Assembly: GCA_045536365.1 (NCBI GenBank)
Contig: JAZSNL010000006.1
Location: 45,488-109,487, forward strand
Source of the DNA: JAZSNL01 sp045536365
Lineage (GTDB): Bacteria; Bacillota_I; Bacilli_A; ML615J-28; CAG-313
Direction: 5' to 3'
Length of the DNA: 64,000 nt
The translations under genes were made by a program, and so were the position numbers. Shown here one piece after another: positions 52,151 to 60,685 of the stretch. Each line of letters opens with the position of its first letter. Position 1 is the first letter of the stretch. The notes under the pieces are model-generated. The model did no database searches. It had not been told where the DNA came from and saw nothing but the letters and a program-made list of their open reading frames with translations.

Positions 52151-53053
52151 ATGTCACAAAATACAAGTTTTCAAGAAAAATTATACTCAATGACAACATT
52201 AATAAATGCTGAATATACATTCGGTTCTGATACTTATGAATTAAGTGCATCAGGTTTCTTTTATGCGGAAACTAAGCCAAGTACTGATGAAAATGAAAAA
52301 GGAATGGTTATATTAGATAAATGGTGGTTAATTACTAATAAACATGTCTTATTTCCAGAGGAAAATAAGATACCTTGTTTAGTTAATTATTTAATTTTTC
52401 ATTTAAGAAGAAAAGTAAATGATACAATTGAATGGATACCAATTAAAATATTACAATCTGAATTATTAAGATATGCAAAAGTTCATACAAAAGATAATGT
52501 CGATGTAGCAGCTATTAATATTTCTTCATATATTAAAGATATTATGAGAATAAAAGATGATAATATTATTTTACCTTTCCATTTAAGTGAATATAATTTA
52601 CCAGATCATCAACCATTAAAAATAGAAGTATCTGATGATATTTTAGTTGCAAGTTATCCTAAAGGTTTTTATGATTATAGTAATAAATTCCCTATTGTAA
52701 AATCTGGTATTATTGCATCTGCTTGGGGAAAGAATTTCTGGGGAGATGAATTATTTGAAATTGATGCGCAACTATTCCCTGGTTCTTCAGGTGGATTAGT
52801 TATAAGTAAACCAAAAGATATTGCGATAATAGATGGTAAGTTAAAATATTCATCTAGTAAACAATTTATTTTCTTAGGTGTTTATTCAGGTGAATATATT
52901 TGGAAAGATACAATGAAAATTGATCAAAATGATTATGCTGTTGATAAATCATATGGTCTTGGTAATGTTTGGTACTCATATTTGGTACCAGAAATAATAA
53001 AAAGTGGAAGGAAAATAACTAATTCTTTTGATGGATATAGAAAGAATAGATAG
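52151..53053 (+). CDS. Trypsin-like serine protease, cytosolic
   Basis: A 300-residue chymotrypsin-fold protein. The catalytic triad appears as His65 in LITNKHVLFP, Asp118 in NVDVAAINI and Ser213 in FPGSSGGLVIS. No signal peptide, PDZ domain or membrane helix is found, unlike DegP/HtrA proteins. ATG 52151 is used because TAGGAGAT precedes it; an upstream ATG at 52115 is unsupported. A lipoprotein gene starts 7 bp after its stop, suggesting co-expression. The substrate is unknown. Confidence 0.8.
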   Translation: MSQNTSFQEKLYSMTTLINAEYTFGSDTYELSASGFFYAETKPSTDENEKGMVILDKWWLITNKHVLFPEENKIPCLVNYLIFHLRRKVNDTIEWIPIKILQSELLRYAKVHTKDNVDVAAINISSYIKDIMRIKDDNIILPFHLSEYNLPDHQPLKIEVSDDILVASYPKGFYDYSNKFPIVKSGIIASAWGKNFWGDELFEIDAQLFPGSSGGLVISKPKDIAIIDGKLKYSSSKQFIFLGVYSGEYIWKDTMKIDQNDYAVDKSYGLGNVWYSYLVPEIIKSGRKITNSFDGYRKNR

Positions 53054-53060
53054 GTATAGT

Positions 53061-54029
53061 ATGTATAAAAAGATAGTTTTATTTTTGATTATTTTAACAA
53101 GTGTTTTTTCTTTAACAAGTTGTAAGAAAAATATTAAGAAAGCTTATAAAGACTTTGGAAATATAAGTGAAGAATTTTGTGAAATTCCTGGTCTTGATAC
53201 AAAATTTGTTCCTCAAGGAATGAGTTATAATGAACAACATAATTTATTATTTATTGTAGGATATAATTCTGATGATACGGCTAGTCCTATTTATGTTCTT
53301 GATTCGAAAGGAAATGAAATTCAAAGAGTTACTTTCAAATTAGAATCAGGTAAAGAATATACTGGTCATGCTGGAGGAATTGTATCATTTAATGATATTG
53401 TTTTTGTTTCATCTGGTAAAAAGGTTTATAAATTAGATGTTAACAAAATATTATCAGCAAATTATAATGAATGTATAAATGTTGATAAAACAACAAAGGT
53501 TGATTTAGATGGCGCAACTTTATTTGTGTATAATAATATGTTATTTGTAACTGAATTTTATTATCCAAAGAAATATGAAACTGATTTATCTCATTATATT
53601 CAAACATCAAATGGTACTAATAAAGCTCTTGCTTTTGGTTATATGATAAATGAAGAAGAAGTATCAGGTCTTGAATCAAATATTCCTTTATGTGCGGTTT
53701 CTATTCCTGATAAAGTACAAGGTATTTATGTTAAAAATGATGTTATTTATTTTTCTACATCTTACGGAAGAAATAATGATTCTTATTTATATAAATATCA
53801 AAATATCTTATTAAATGATCCTCGTGATTCTTATTCATATAAAGATTTAAACTTACCTTTATATATTATTGATGAAAAAGATAGAATAAGTAGTTTATTA
53901 GCTCCTTCAATGAGTGAAGGAATTTGTTTCTTAAATGATAAGTTATTGATTTTATTTGAATCTGGAGCGAAGAAGTATCGTTTAACTACAAAGTGTGAAG
54001 TTTATTGTATATGGGAATCTAATTATTAA
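53061..54029 (+). CDS. Lipoprotein with beta-propeller-like repeats
   Basis: A 322-residue lipoprotein, lipobox LTSC (Cys near 22). The mature part resembles a six-bladed propeller: FVPQGMSYNEQHNLLFIVGY, then IYVLDSKGNEIQRVTF, TGHAGGIVSFNDIVFVSSGK, VQGIYVKNDVIYFSTSYGRN, with a C-terminal blade. The function is unknown; such proteins bind ligands or small molecules. ATG 53061 follows a weak GATAGGT site; an earlier in-frame start (53028) would put charged residues before the signal peptide. It may be translated by coupling to the protease gene. Confidence 0.78.
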   Translation: MYKKIVLFLIILTSVFSLTSCKKNIKKAYKDFGNISEEFCEIPGLDTKFVPQGMSYNEQHNLLFIVGYNSDDTASPIYVLDSKGNEIQRVTFKLESGKEYTGHAGGIVSFNDIVFVSSGKKVYKLDVNKILSANYNECINVDKTTKVDLDGATLFVYNNMLFVTEFYYPKKYETDLSHYIQTSNGTNKALAFGYMINEEEVSGLESNIPLCAVSIPDKVQGIYVKNDVIYFSTSYGRNNDSYLYKYQNILLNDPRDSYSYKDLNLPLYIIDEKDRISSLLAPSMSEGICFLNDKLLILFESGAKKYRLTTKCEVYCIWESNY

Positions 54030-54032
54030 TAA

Positions 54033-54070
54033 AAAAGTCAATTTAAACTTTTGTTTAAATTGACTTTTTT
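54033..54070 (+). terminator. Strong terminator
   Basis: A perfect 12-bp stem GTCAATTTAAAC/GTTTAAATTGAC (54037-54048 with 54053-54064), then TTTTTT. Confidence 0.9.
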
Positions 54071-54090
54071 AATTTTAAACCACAAGTTTA

Positions 54091-54119
54091 TTGAATTTGT
54101 CAATTCAAAGTGATATAAT
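54091..54119 (+). promoter_or_regulatory. Promoter of the structured RNA and Ro60-like gene
   Basis: TTGAAT (54091-54096), 17-bp spacer, TATAAT (54114-54119). The start would fall near 54126, at the first base of the RNA repeat. Confidence 0.8.
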
Positions 54120-54125
54120 ATTAGT

Positions 54126-54302
54126 GTAAAGACACATACAGCAATGCATTTTAGTTCATTTTTGAAGAAAAGTATCTCGTGTCTTGTGGAGAATGTAAAG
54201 ATACGTACAGCGATTTACATATGTTGATAAAAAAAATGAGAAAAATAGATTAAAAATAAAATTAAAACTTTAAAACAATTGTATCTTGTTTAAACATTCT
54301 CC
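54126..54302 (+). ncRNA. Tandem structured RNA upstream of Ro60-like gene (candidate)
   Basis: Two related units. In unit 1, AAGACAC (54129-54135) pairs with GTGTCTT (54179-54185). In unit 2, AAGATAC (54198-54204) pairs with GTATCTT (54281-54287). Unit 2 is extended by GGAGAATGT (54188-54196) with ACATTCTCC (54294-54302), leaving an asymmetric internal loop of 1 and 6 nt. The C-G pair of unit 1 is T-A in unit 2, a compensatory change. Both stems are followed by a conserved (A/G)TACAGC(A/G)AT box. The hairpin with a bulged lower stem, next to a Ro60-like gene, recalls Y RNAs, but classical Y RNA sequence motifs are not seen. Confidence 0.5.
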
Positions 54303-54355
54303 TTTAAAAGGAAAAAATATTTTAAAAATATATAAATATAGAAAGGAGAAATATT

Positions 54356-55813
54356 ATGAGCTTTTATAAAATTTCTGAACAAATTTTAAATAACGCTTTT
54401 ACAGAAAATGGTGATAAAGCATATTTATCAACAGGATCTGCTTGTCTTGACTTTTTTTCTATTGTTGGAGCAATGAGATATAATTTAAAAGACGCATTAA
54501 ATTTATTCATGAGATCATATTTTGAAGATCCTATTATGACTATCAAAATATTATTTTATGTTCGTGATATTAGAAATGGCTTAGGCGAACGAAATTTGTT
54601 CCGTTGTATGTTTAATGCTCTTGCAAATATGTATCCTGAAGTTGCAAAACAATTAATTAAATATGTTCCAGAATATGGAAGATATGATGATTTGTTGGTA
54701 TGCCTTGATTCACCTATCAAAAAAGATGTTGTTATTTTTATTAAAAATCAACTAGAAGAAGATATAGAAAATAAAAATAACAATAAACCAATTAGCTTAT
54801 TAGCTAAATGGTTACCTTCTATTAATACTTCTAATGATGAAGTAAGATATTTAGCTTGTAATTTATCTAGAAATCTTGGAATGACTAAAGAGAAGTATCG
54901 TAAAACTTTATCTTTTTTAAGAAAAGGTGTTATTATTGAAAATAATTTAAGAGAAAAAGATTATACTTTCAAATACGAAAATGTTCCAAGTGGTTCAATG
55001 TTTAAGTATCGTGATGCTTTTTACCGTAATGATAATGAAAGATTTAACCAATATTTATCTGATTTATCTAAAGGTAAAACTAAAATGAATACTTCAGCAT
55101 TATATCCATATGAAGTCATTCGTCGTTTAGAAAACGGATCATCAGTTGAAGAAAGAAATACTTTAGATATGATTTGGAAAAATTTCGATCGTACTAGTAT
55201 TAATTCTAAAACAATTGTTGTTCGTGATGGTAGTGGTTCAATGCAGGATGGAAATAGTGTATCTGCTAGTTCTGTTGCAACTTCTCTTGCAATCTTATTT
55301 GCGGAAATGTTAACAGGTGAGTTTAAAGATACTTTTATTACTTTTTCATCTAGACCGGAAATTGTTAAAATTAAAGGTAACACTATCTTTGAAAAGTTTA
55401 ATTACATTTCAACCTATGATGATTATACTAATACTAATATTGAAAAAGTCTATAGACTTATCTTAGATGTGTATAAGCATCCAAATTTCTCTAAAGAAGA
55501 TGAACTTGATAGAATAGTTATTATTTCTGATATGGAATTTGATGAAGGTGTAGACGTTAAAAAAACTACATTTGAATATTTCAAAGAATTATTTGAAAAA
55601 AATGGATACAAATTCCCAGAAGTAGTATTCTGGAACGTTCGTGCACGTTCTATTCATTTTCCTGTAGTGAATAGTATGGGTGTAAAACTTGTAAGTGGAG
55701 CTTCTCCTAAAATTATTGAAATGGTAACAAGTGGAGAATTTTCTGATACATATCAATTCATGATTAAATGTTTAGAAAAATATTCTTGTTTCGATGAAAT
55801 TATAATCAAATAA
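54356..55813 (+). CDS. DUF2828/TROVE-like vWA protein (Ro60-related)
   Basis: A 485-residue protein. The N-terminal helical-repeat half (about 20-280) has the DUF2828/TROVE pattern LFYVRDIRNGLGERNLFRCM, YVPEYGRYDDLL, then KTLSFLRKG and YPYEVIRRL. The C-terminal von Willebrand A domain has MIDAS DGSGSM beginning at D291. Ro60/TROVE proteins bind small structured RNAs and misfolded RNA in a ring of helical repeats capped by a vWA domain. DUF2828 is related in layout, and RNA binding here is inference. AAAGGAG precedes ATG 54356. The 230-nt leader is highly structured. A small HTH gene follows 19 bp later. Confidence 0.8.
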   Translation: MSFYKISEQILNNAFTENGDKAYLSTGSACLDFFSIVGAMRYNLKDALNLFMRSYFEDPIMTIKILFYVRDIRNGLGERNLFRCMFNALANMYPEVAKQLIKYVPEYGRYDDLLVCLDSPIKKDVVIFIKNQLEEDIENKNNNKPISLLAKWLPSINTSNDEVRYLACNLSRNLGMTKEKYRKTLSFLRKGVIIENNLREKDYTFKYENVPSGSMFKYRDAFYRNDNERFNQYLSDLSKGKTKMNTSALYPYEVIRRLENGSSVEERNTLDMIWKNFDRTSINSKTIVVRDGSGSMQDGNSVSASSVATSLAILFAEMLTGEFKDTFITFSSRPEIVKIKGNTIFEKFNYISTYDDYTNTNIEKVYRLILDVYKHPNFSKEDELDRIVIISDMEFDEGVDVKKTTFEYFKELFEKNGYKFPEVVFWNVRARSIHFPVVNSMGVKLVSGASPKIIEMVTSGEFSDTYQFMIKCLEKYSCFDEIIIK

Positions 55814-55832
55814 AAGAAAGGAGGCATTTGCT

Positions 55833-56063
55833 ATGTATAAATATCCTGTAATCGATCTTGTTGAAACGGGTAAAAATATTACAAGATTAATGAAATTAAA
55901 TGGTATAAGTGTTAAAGATTTACAAGAAATCTTTGGATTTGAACATCCCCAAGCTATTTATAAATGGAAACGTGGTGAATGCTTACCTACTATTGATAAT
56001 TTGATTATTCTTGCGAGTATTTTTCATACAACAATAGATAAGATAATAGTAATTAAAGAATAA
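55833..56063 (+). CDS. XRE-type HTH protein in Ro60-like operon
   Basis: A 76-residue DNA-binding protein consisting of one HTH domain: NITRLMKLNGISVKDLQEIF, GFEHPQAIYKWKRGECLPTI, DNLIILASIF. The match to small YgiT/HigA-like or BldD-type folds is only general. It has an excellent AAAGGAGG site and shares the transcript of the Ro60-like gene. It may regulate the promoter at 54091. A terminator follows at once. Confidence 0.85.
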   Translation: MYKYPVIDLVETGKNITRLMKLNGISVKDLQEIFGFEHPQAIYKWKRGECLPTIDNLIILASIFHTTIDKIIVIKE

Positions 56064-56091
56064 ACTATAATCAATGGATTATAGTTTTTTT
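56062..56091 (+). terminator. Terminator of the Ro60-like operon
   Basis: An 11-bp AAACTATAATC/GATTATAGTTT stem, 4-nt loop, then a T run. Confidence 0.9.
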
Positions 56092-56159
56092 ATTTATAAA
56101 ATAAATTGAATAAAAATCATTAAAATGATAAAATTAAATTAATATTAATGGAGGCTGTT

Positions 56160-57569
56160 ATGAAAAAAATAAAAGTAATAATTAAAGACAAAACAACATT
56201 AGAACTTATCGAAGAAGGATTAGTTGGTGATCAAATCGACTTAACACAATTAGAACAAATAGATTTTTCATATATTGAACATATTATTGAATCAGGAAAA
56301 GATAAAGTATATGAAAATAAACTTGAACAACAACGAAAAATATTAGAAGTAGAAGCAGAACAAAAACATCGTGAAGAAATAAACGATTTAAAAAGAAAAA
56401 TTCTTTCTTTAGAAGATAAAAATAAATTAGATGTTTTAACTGCTGTAAATGAAGAAAAAAGAAAATATGATGCTTTAGAAAATAAATATCAAATTTTAGA
56501 ATCTCAAATGGATATGAAGATTCGAGAAAAAGCAAATGAAATTGAAAATAAATATTTAAATGAAATTTCTGAACTTAAGAATAAAGCTGAATCAGAAAAG
56601 GTTAAAAATCAAGCCGAATTAGAAAAGATTAAATCACTTGCTGAACTTGAAAAAGAAAAGGAAATTGCAAAAATTAAGCAATTACATCAAGAAGAAATTG
56701 ACTTAAGAAATAAAAAGGAATTAGAAAAAGAAAAAGAAATTTCTGATTTAAAAGAAAGACATAATGAAGAAATAAGAAGAAAAGATGAAACGATTAATAC
56801 ACTAAATAGACAAAAAACAAGCCTTCAAACTAAAGTAACAGGTGAAGATTTAGAAATATGGTGTGATAGTGAAGTATCACAATATATGCAAAATGGTTTT
56901 TCAAATTGTACATGGGAAAAAGATAATAAAGTAGTTAAAAATGATGATGAATCAAAAGGATCAAAAGCAGATTTTATTTTTAAAATATTTGTAGATAGTA
57001 ATCATGAAGAAGAAGGATTATTAACATCAGTATGTTTAGAAATGAAATCAGAAAATCCTGATACAAAGAAAAAACAAACAAATGAACAATTTTATAAAAA
57101 ATTAGATGAAAATAGAAATAAGAAAAATTGTAAATACGCATTATTAGTATCAGAACTAGAAATGGAAAATCCTAAATTTACACCAATTTTTAAAGTTTCA
57201 GAATATCCAGATATGTATGTTGTAAGACCTAACTATATGATGGCGTTCTTAAATATGATTACTTCACTTACAACTAGATTTGCTAATTTGATTTTATCAG
57301 AAAAAGAATCTTACTTAGAATTAAGAGATAAATTAGAATTAATAGAAGAATTTAATTCTATTAAGGATACTTATTTAGATAAGCCTCTTACTCAATTATC
57401 TAATGAAATTGAAACTATTCAAAAACAAACAGAAGGAATTAGAAAAGCAGCTAATACAATTGATTTATCATGTGAAAAGATTACTAATAATTATATTAAT
57501 AAGATTAATGATAAATTAAGTAAATTTGAACTTGGTATAAATAAAAAAATTATTAAGAAAATGGAATAA
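56160..57569 (+). CDS. DUF2130 coiled-coil protein
   Basis: A 469-residue cytosolic protein. A short N-terminal part is followed by a long Lys/Glu coiled coil (about 55-220). The conserved DUF2130 domain then has GEDLEIWCDSEVSQ, SKGSKADFIFKIF, VCLEMKSENPDTKKKQTNEQ and KYALLVSELEMENP. The D...E-x-K arrangement in KADFI...LEMKSE suggests a nuclease-like PD-(D/E)XK fold. A second helical region forms the C-terminus. Proteins of this family occur in many bacteria without a proven role. ATG 56160 is preceded by ATGGAGG 5 bp away. It is monocistronic. Confidence 0.85.
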   Translation: MKKIKVIIKDKTTLELIEEGLVGDQIDLTQLEQIDFSYIEHIIESGKDKVYENKLEQQRKILEVEAEQKHREEINDLKRKILSLEDKNKLDVLTAVNEEKRKYDALENKYQILESQMDMKIREKANEIENKYLNEISELKNKAESEKVKNQAELEKIKSLAELEKEKEIAKIKQLHQEEIDLRNKKELEKEKEISDLKERHNEEIRRKDETINTLNRQKTSLQTKVTGEDLEIWCDSEVSQYMQNGFSNCTWEKDNKVVKNDDESKGSKADFIFKIFVDSNHEEEGLLTSVCLEMKSENPDTKKKQTNEQFYKKLDENRNKKNCKYALLVSELEMENPKFTPIFKVSEYPDMYVVRPNYMMAFLNMITSLTTRFANLILSEKESYLELRDKLELIEEFNSIKDTYLDKPLTQLSNEIETIQKQTEGIRKAANTIDLSCEKITNNYINKINDKLSKFELGINKKIIKKME

Positions 57570-57595
57570 ACCTTAATTGGTTTATTCTATTTTTA
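57564..57595 (+). terminator. Terminator
   Basis: A GAATAAACC/GGTTTATTC stem with 6-nt loop and a T-rich tail, overlapping the stop codon. Confidence 0.8.
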
Positions 57596-57720
57596 TTAAA
57601 AAAAAGTATTTTATGATATAATATTATCAAATAGTAAGAGAATTAAAGTTCTCTAGTTAAGAGATTTAGTTCTAGTGACAAATAAAAGACATTATTATAT
57701 ACTATTGGCAAGGAGGTCAC
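57596..57720 (+). promoter_or_regulatory. -10 region and leader of HTH-membrane regulator
   Basis: TATAAT is at 57617-57622 without a clear -35. The leader holds AGAGAA/TTCTCT (57637-57654) and a competing CTCT/AGAG pairing further on, followed by AAGGAGG 5 bp before the start. Confidence 0.4.
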
Positions 57721-58443
57721 ATGGATAAATATAAGTTTGGTGAGTTTATTTATCAAAAAAGAAAAGCACGAGGTTTAACTCAAGATGAATTAGGAAGAAG
57801 ACTTGGTGTTACTAATAAAGCTGTAAGTAAATGGGAAGTGGGAGAAACTTTACCTGATGTTACAATTATTAGAAAATTAGCAGAGGAGTTAGGCGTTAGT
57901 GTAGATGAATTATTGACACAGACTGATGTTAAAGAAGAACAAAGAAAAGTAAGTAAGGTTAATAAATTATTGTTAACTCTTGTTGTTGTATTATCTGTTT
58001 TAACTATTGGAATATTGATTTCTTCTATTTGTTATATTGATTATTATAAAAATTTAGAGGAAGAATTTGTTCTTAATGAAGAAAATTATCGTGATATTAT
58101 TAAAATTGATCCAATGACTAGTTTTATATCTGAAGGACAATCAATGATTATTACATCTACTTATGAATTAAATAATAAATATTATTTAAAAGAAGATGAT
58201 GAGTTGAATTTTGTTATTTTGTATGAAATTAATTATTATTATTATGATCAAAATGGTAATTTAGGGATGGTTTCTTATTATGAAAGAACACAAAGTATTA
58301 CATTTAATAATTTAGAAAATACAATTGAAGTTGTATTGACAGTTAGTCCTAAAACAGAAATAAAAGATTTTAAATGTTTTAAAAACGTTGATGTTGATCA
58401 TACTATTCTTGAATATTCTGGCATAGTATATAAAGCTAAATAG
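57721..58443 (+). CDS. Membrane-anchored XRE-family regulator
   Basis: A 240-residue protein. The N-terminal HTH_3 domain (KRKARGLTQDELGRRLGVTN, KAVSKWEVGETLPDV) is followed by a short linker and one membrane helix (about 85-106, LLLTLVVVLSVLTIGILISS). An extracytoplasmic domain of about 130 residues completes it. This design is common in Firmicutes for regulators that sense an external signal or protein. AAGGAGG lies 4 bp from the ATG. It precedes two lipoprotein genes, so it probably senses or controls them. Confidence 0.85.
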   Translation: MDKYKFGEFIYQKRKARGLTQDELGRRLGVTNKAVSKWEVGETLPDVTIIRKLAEELGVSVDELLTQTDVKEEQRKVSKVNKLLLTLVVVLSVLTIGILISSICYIDYYKNLEEEFVLNEENYRDIIKIDPMTSFISEGQSMIITSTYELNNKYYLKEDDELNFVILYEINYYYYDQNGNLGMVSYYERTQSITFNNLENTIEVVLTVSPKTEIKDFKCFKNVDVDHTILEYSGIVYKAK

Positions 58444-58463
58444 AAAGGAGTGGTTCTTATTTT

Positions 58464-59126
58464 ATGAGAAAAAGAATACATACTTTTCTTATAATATGTT
58501 CTTTAACATTAATAATAATGTTATTATATGGATGTAGCCCTAATGGAAATATACATAATCCATCAAGTGGTAGTGCATTTATTTATTATGATAACATTAA
58601 AGTTGATAATGAGTCTTATAGAATATTTGTTATTAATGATGTTGATTATTTACAATTTGATGAACTTAATCCTGCTAGAATGGCAACAAAGTATCAATAT
58701 CGAGAATATAAAGTTGATGAAATTAATAATTGGAAAATTAATTATTTAGATCAATATCAATATATTATTGATGATGAATTGAGTGATGAAGTATTAAATC
58801 AATTTTATGATAAAATTAAAGATCTTTTAGTTGAATATGAGGATTTGTTGGATCTTGAATTTGAAACATATTATAACAATACAAGTTTAGAAAAGGAATA
58901 TACATTTGAAAATATTGAATTATACCAATCAATATTATTAATTGATGTTTATTTACCTTTTAGAATTGTTGATGATAATCAAACTTATACTGTTTTTGTT
59001 CCTGTGAAAACCTTCCAGGCATATAGAGATTTAAGTAACAATTTATGTATTTCTTATAATGAAGAAAGAGAAATTAATATTAATTATAGTTTATTTATGT
59101 CATCTGGTGCTGTTAAATTAAATTAA
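58464..59126 (+). CDS. Lipoprotein, unknown
   Basis: A 220-residue protein with lipobox LYGC (Cys near 24). After the Cys comes SPNGNIHNP, similar to the SPNGYYPN that follows the Cys of the next gene. The mature domain is acidic and Tyr-rich with no recognised fold. It is the middle gene of a regulator-lipoprotein-vWA lipoprotein operon. AAAGGAG is 13 bp away from the ATG, a longer spacing than usual. Confidence 0.72.
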   Translation: MRKRIHTFLIICSLTLIIMLLYGCSPNGNIHNPSSGSAFIYYDNIKVDNESYRIFVINDVDYLQFDELNPARMATKYQYREYKVDEINNWKINYLDQYQYIIDDELSDEVLNQFYDKIKDLLVEYEDLLDLEFETYYNNTSLEKEYTFENIELYQSILLIDVYLPFRIVDDNQTYTVFVPVKTFQAYRDLSNNLCISYNEEREININYSLFMSSGAVKLN

Positions 59127-59140
59127 CGGAGGTTTAAATA

Positions 59141-60610
59141 ATGAAAAAATTAGTTACTTGTTTATTTGTATTTGTATTTGGTTTGTTTTTAGTTAGTTGT
59201 AGTCCTAATGGTTATTATCCTAATATGGGGAGTATTTCAGAAGATATTTTAAATTCAGAAGAATATTTAGAATTACAAGAAAAAGGTTATATGTCTACTG
59301 ATGTTAATAATAAAGTTAATGTTAGTTTAGATAGTTCTACGGCAGCTTATAGTAATATTAGACAAAGAATTAAACATCGTAGTTATATTGAACATGATAT
59401 GGTTAATATTGAACAAATGTTAAGCTATTTCAATTATTCATATGTAAACGATAGTGAAGAACAATTAAAGAGTTTTTTAGAACTTGGTAATTGTCCTTGG
59501 AATGATGAGTCAAAGTTATTAAGTGTTGCGATAAAAGCAAAAGAATATAGTTTAGAAAATCAAAAACCAAGTAATTTTGTCTTTTTGTTAGATGTTAGTG
59601 GTTCAATGAATCAAGAAAATAAACTACCTTTAATGGTTGAAGCTTTTAAGATTTTAATTGATAATTTAAATGATGATGATCGTGTTTCTATTGTTACTTA
59701 TGCAGGAAGAGAACAAGTAATTTTAGAAGGTGCATATGGTTATGAAAAAACAAAGATAAGTGCAGCAATAAGTGAATTATCTGCAAGTGGTTCAACTGCT
59801 GGTGCAGATGGTATTAGAACTGCATATAAGTTAGCTAATAAGTATTTTATTGAAGGGGGAAATAATCGTGTTTTCCTTGCAACAGATGGTGATTTTAATG
59901 TAGGTATTTCTAGTACTGCATTATTAAAAACATTTATTGCATCTAAGAGATTAACAGGCGTTTATTTATCTTTATTTGGTTTTGGTACAGGTAATTTAAA
60001 ATCTAATGTTATGGATACTTTAGCAAGTGCTGGTAATGGACAATATTATTATATTGATTCTATTTTAGAAGCTAAAAAAGTATTTGTTTCTTCACTTGGT
60101 GGAACATTAGAAACTGTTGCAAAAGATTGTAAAGCACAAGTTGAGTTTAATAAAGATGTTGTTGCTGGATATCGTTTAATTGGTTATGAAAATAAAGAGT
60201 TAACTGATGAAGAGTTTGAAGATTCAGAAACTGATGCTGGTGAAATTGGAGCAGGTCATACTACTATTTGTTTATTAGAAGTTATTATGAGACCTGGCTA
60301 TGAAGATTATGAGGGTGAAATTGCTCGTTGTGTATTAAGATACAAGGATGCAAGAGATAATGAAATGAATAAGGAAATTATTAATAAGGTTTATTCATTA
60401 TCTAATAATCCTTCTAATGACTTCATTTTCGCAAGTGCTGTTGTTGAATTTGGTCTTGTTTTACGTAACTCTGAATATATGGGATATGCAACTTGTGAAA
60501 ATATTTTAGATAGAATTGATAATGAAATTTTTAAATCTGATCCTTATAAAGAAGAATTTATTGAGTTAATTAAGATTTATAATGAATATCAAAATGATGT
60601 AATTTATTAA
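59141..60610 (+). CDS. vWA-domain lipoprotein, YfbK-like
   Basis: A 489-residue lipoprotein with lipobox LVSC. An N-terminal region (about 30-140, NYSYVNDSEEQLKSFLELGN) precedes a von Willebrand factor A domain (about 145-320) with a full MIDAS: DVSGSM beginning at D151, SGSTAG near 215 and ATDGDFNVG near 247. A DUF3520-like C-terminal domain follows. Such proteins bind metal-dependent ligands outside the cell. ACGGAGG gives a good start. It ends an operon that starts with a membrane-anchored HTH regulator. Confidence 0.88.
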   Translation: MKKLVTCLFVFVFGLFLVSCSPNGYYPNMGSISEDILNSEEYLELQEKGYMSTDVNNKVNVSLDSSTAAYSNIRQRIKHRSYIEHDMVNIEQMLSYFNYSYVNDSEEQLKSFLELGNCPWNDESKLLSVAIKAKEYSLENQKPSNFVFLLDVSGSMNQENKLPLMVEAFKILIDNLNDDDRVSIVTYAGREQVILEGAYGYEKTKISAAISELSASGSTAGADGIRTAYKLANKYFIEGGNNRVFLATDGDFNVGISSTALLKTFIASKRLTGVYLSLFGFGTGNLKSNVMDTLASAGNGQYYYIDSILEAKKVFVSSLGGTLETVAKDCKAQVEFNKDVVAGYRLIGYENKELTDEEFEDSETDAGEIGAGHTTICLLEVIMRPGYEDYEGEIARCVLRYKDARDNEMNKEIINKVYSLSNNPSNDFIFASAVVEFGLVLRNSEYMGYATCENILDRIDNEIFKSDPYKEEFIELIKIYNEYQNDVIY

Positions 60611-60617
60611 AAAAATT

Positions 60618-60648
60618 AAACCTTTTGAGTAATCAAAAGGTTTTTTTA
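60618..60648 (+). terminator. Terminator
   Basis: An 11-bp AAACCTTTTGA/TCAAAAGGTTT stem, 4-nt loop, and TTTT. Confidence 0.9.
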
Positions 60649-60685
60649 TTTAAAAAGGAGTATAATATTATTATAAGGAGGAAAT

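Noticed and set aside
54126..54302. Known riboswitch (preQ1, purine, THF, ZTP, fluoride) upstream of the Ro60-like gene
   Set aside because: None of the consensus sequences of these classes that I know is present; the tandem covarying stems do not match them.
56284..56535. Antisense ORF inside the DUF2130 gene
   Set aside because: It is the complement of the Lys/Glu coiled coil, giving Phe/Leu-rich artefact sequence.
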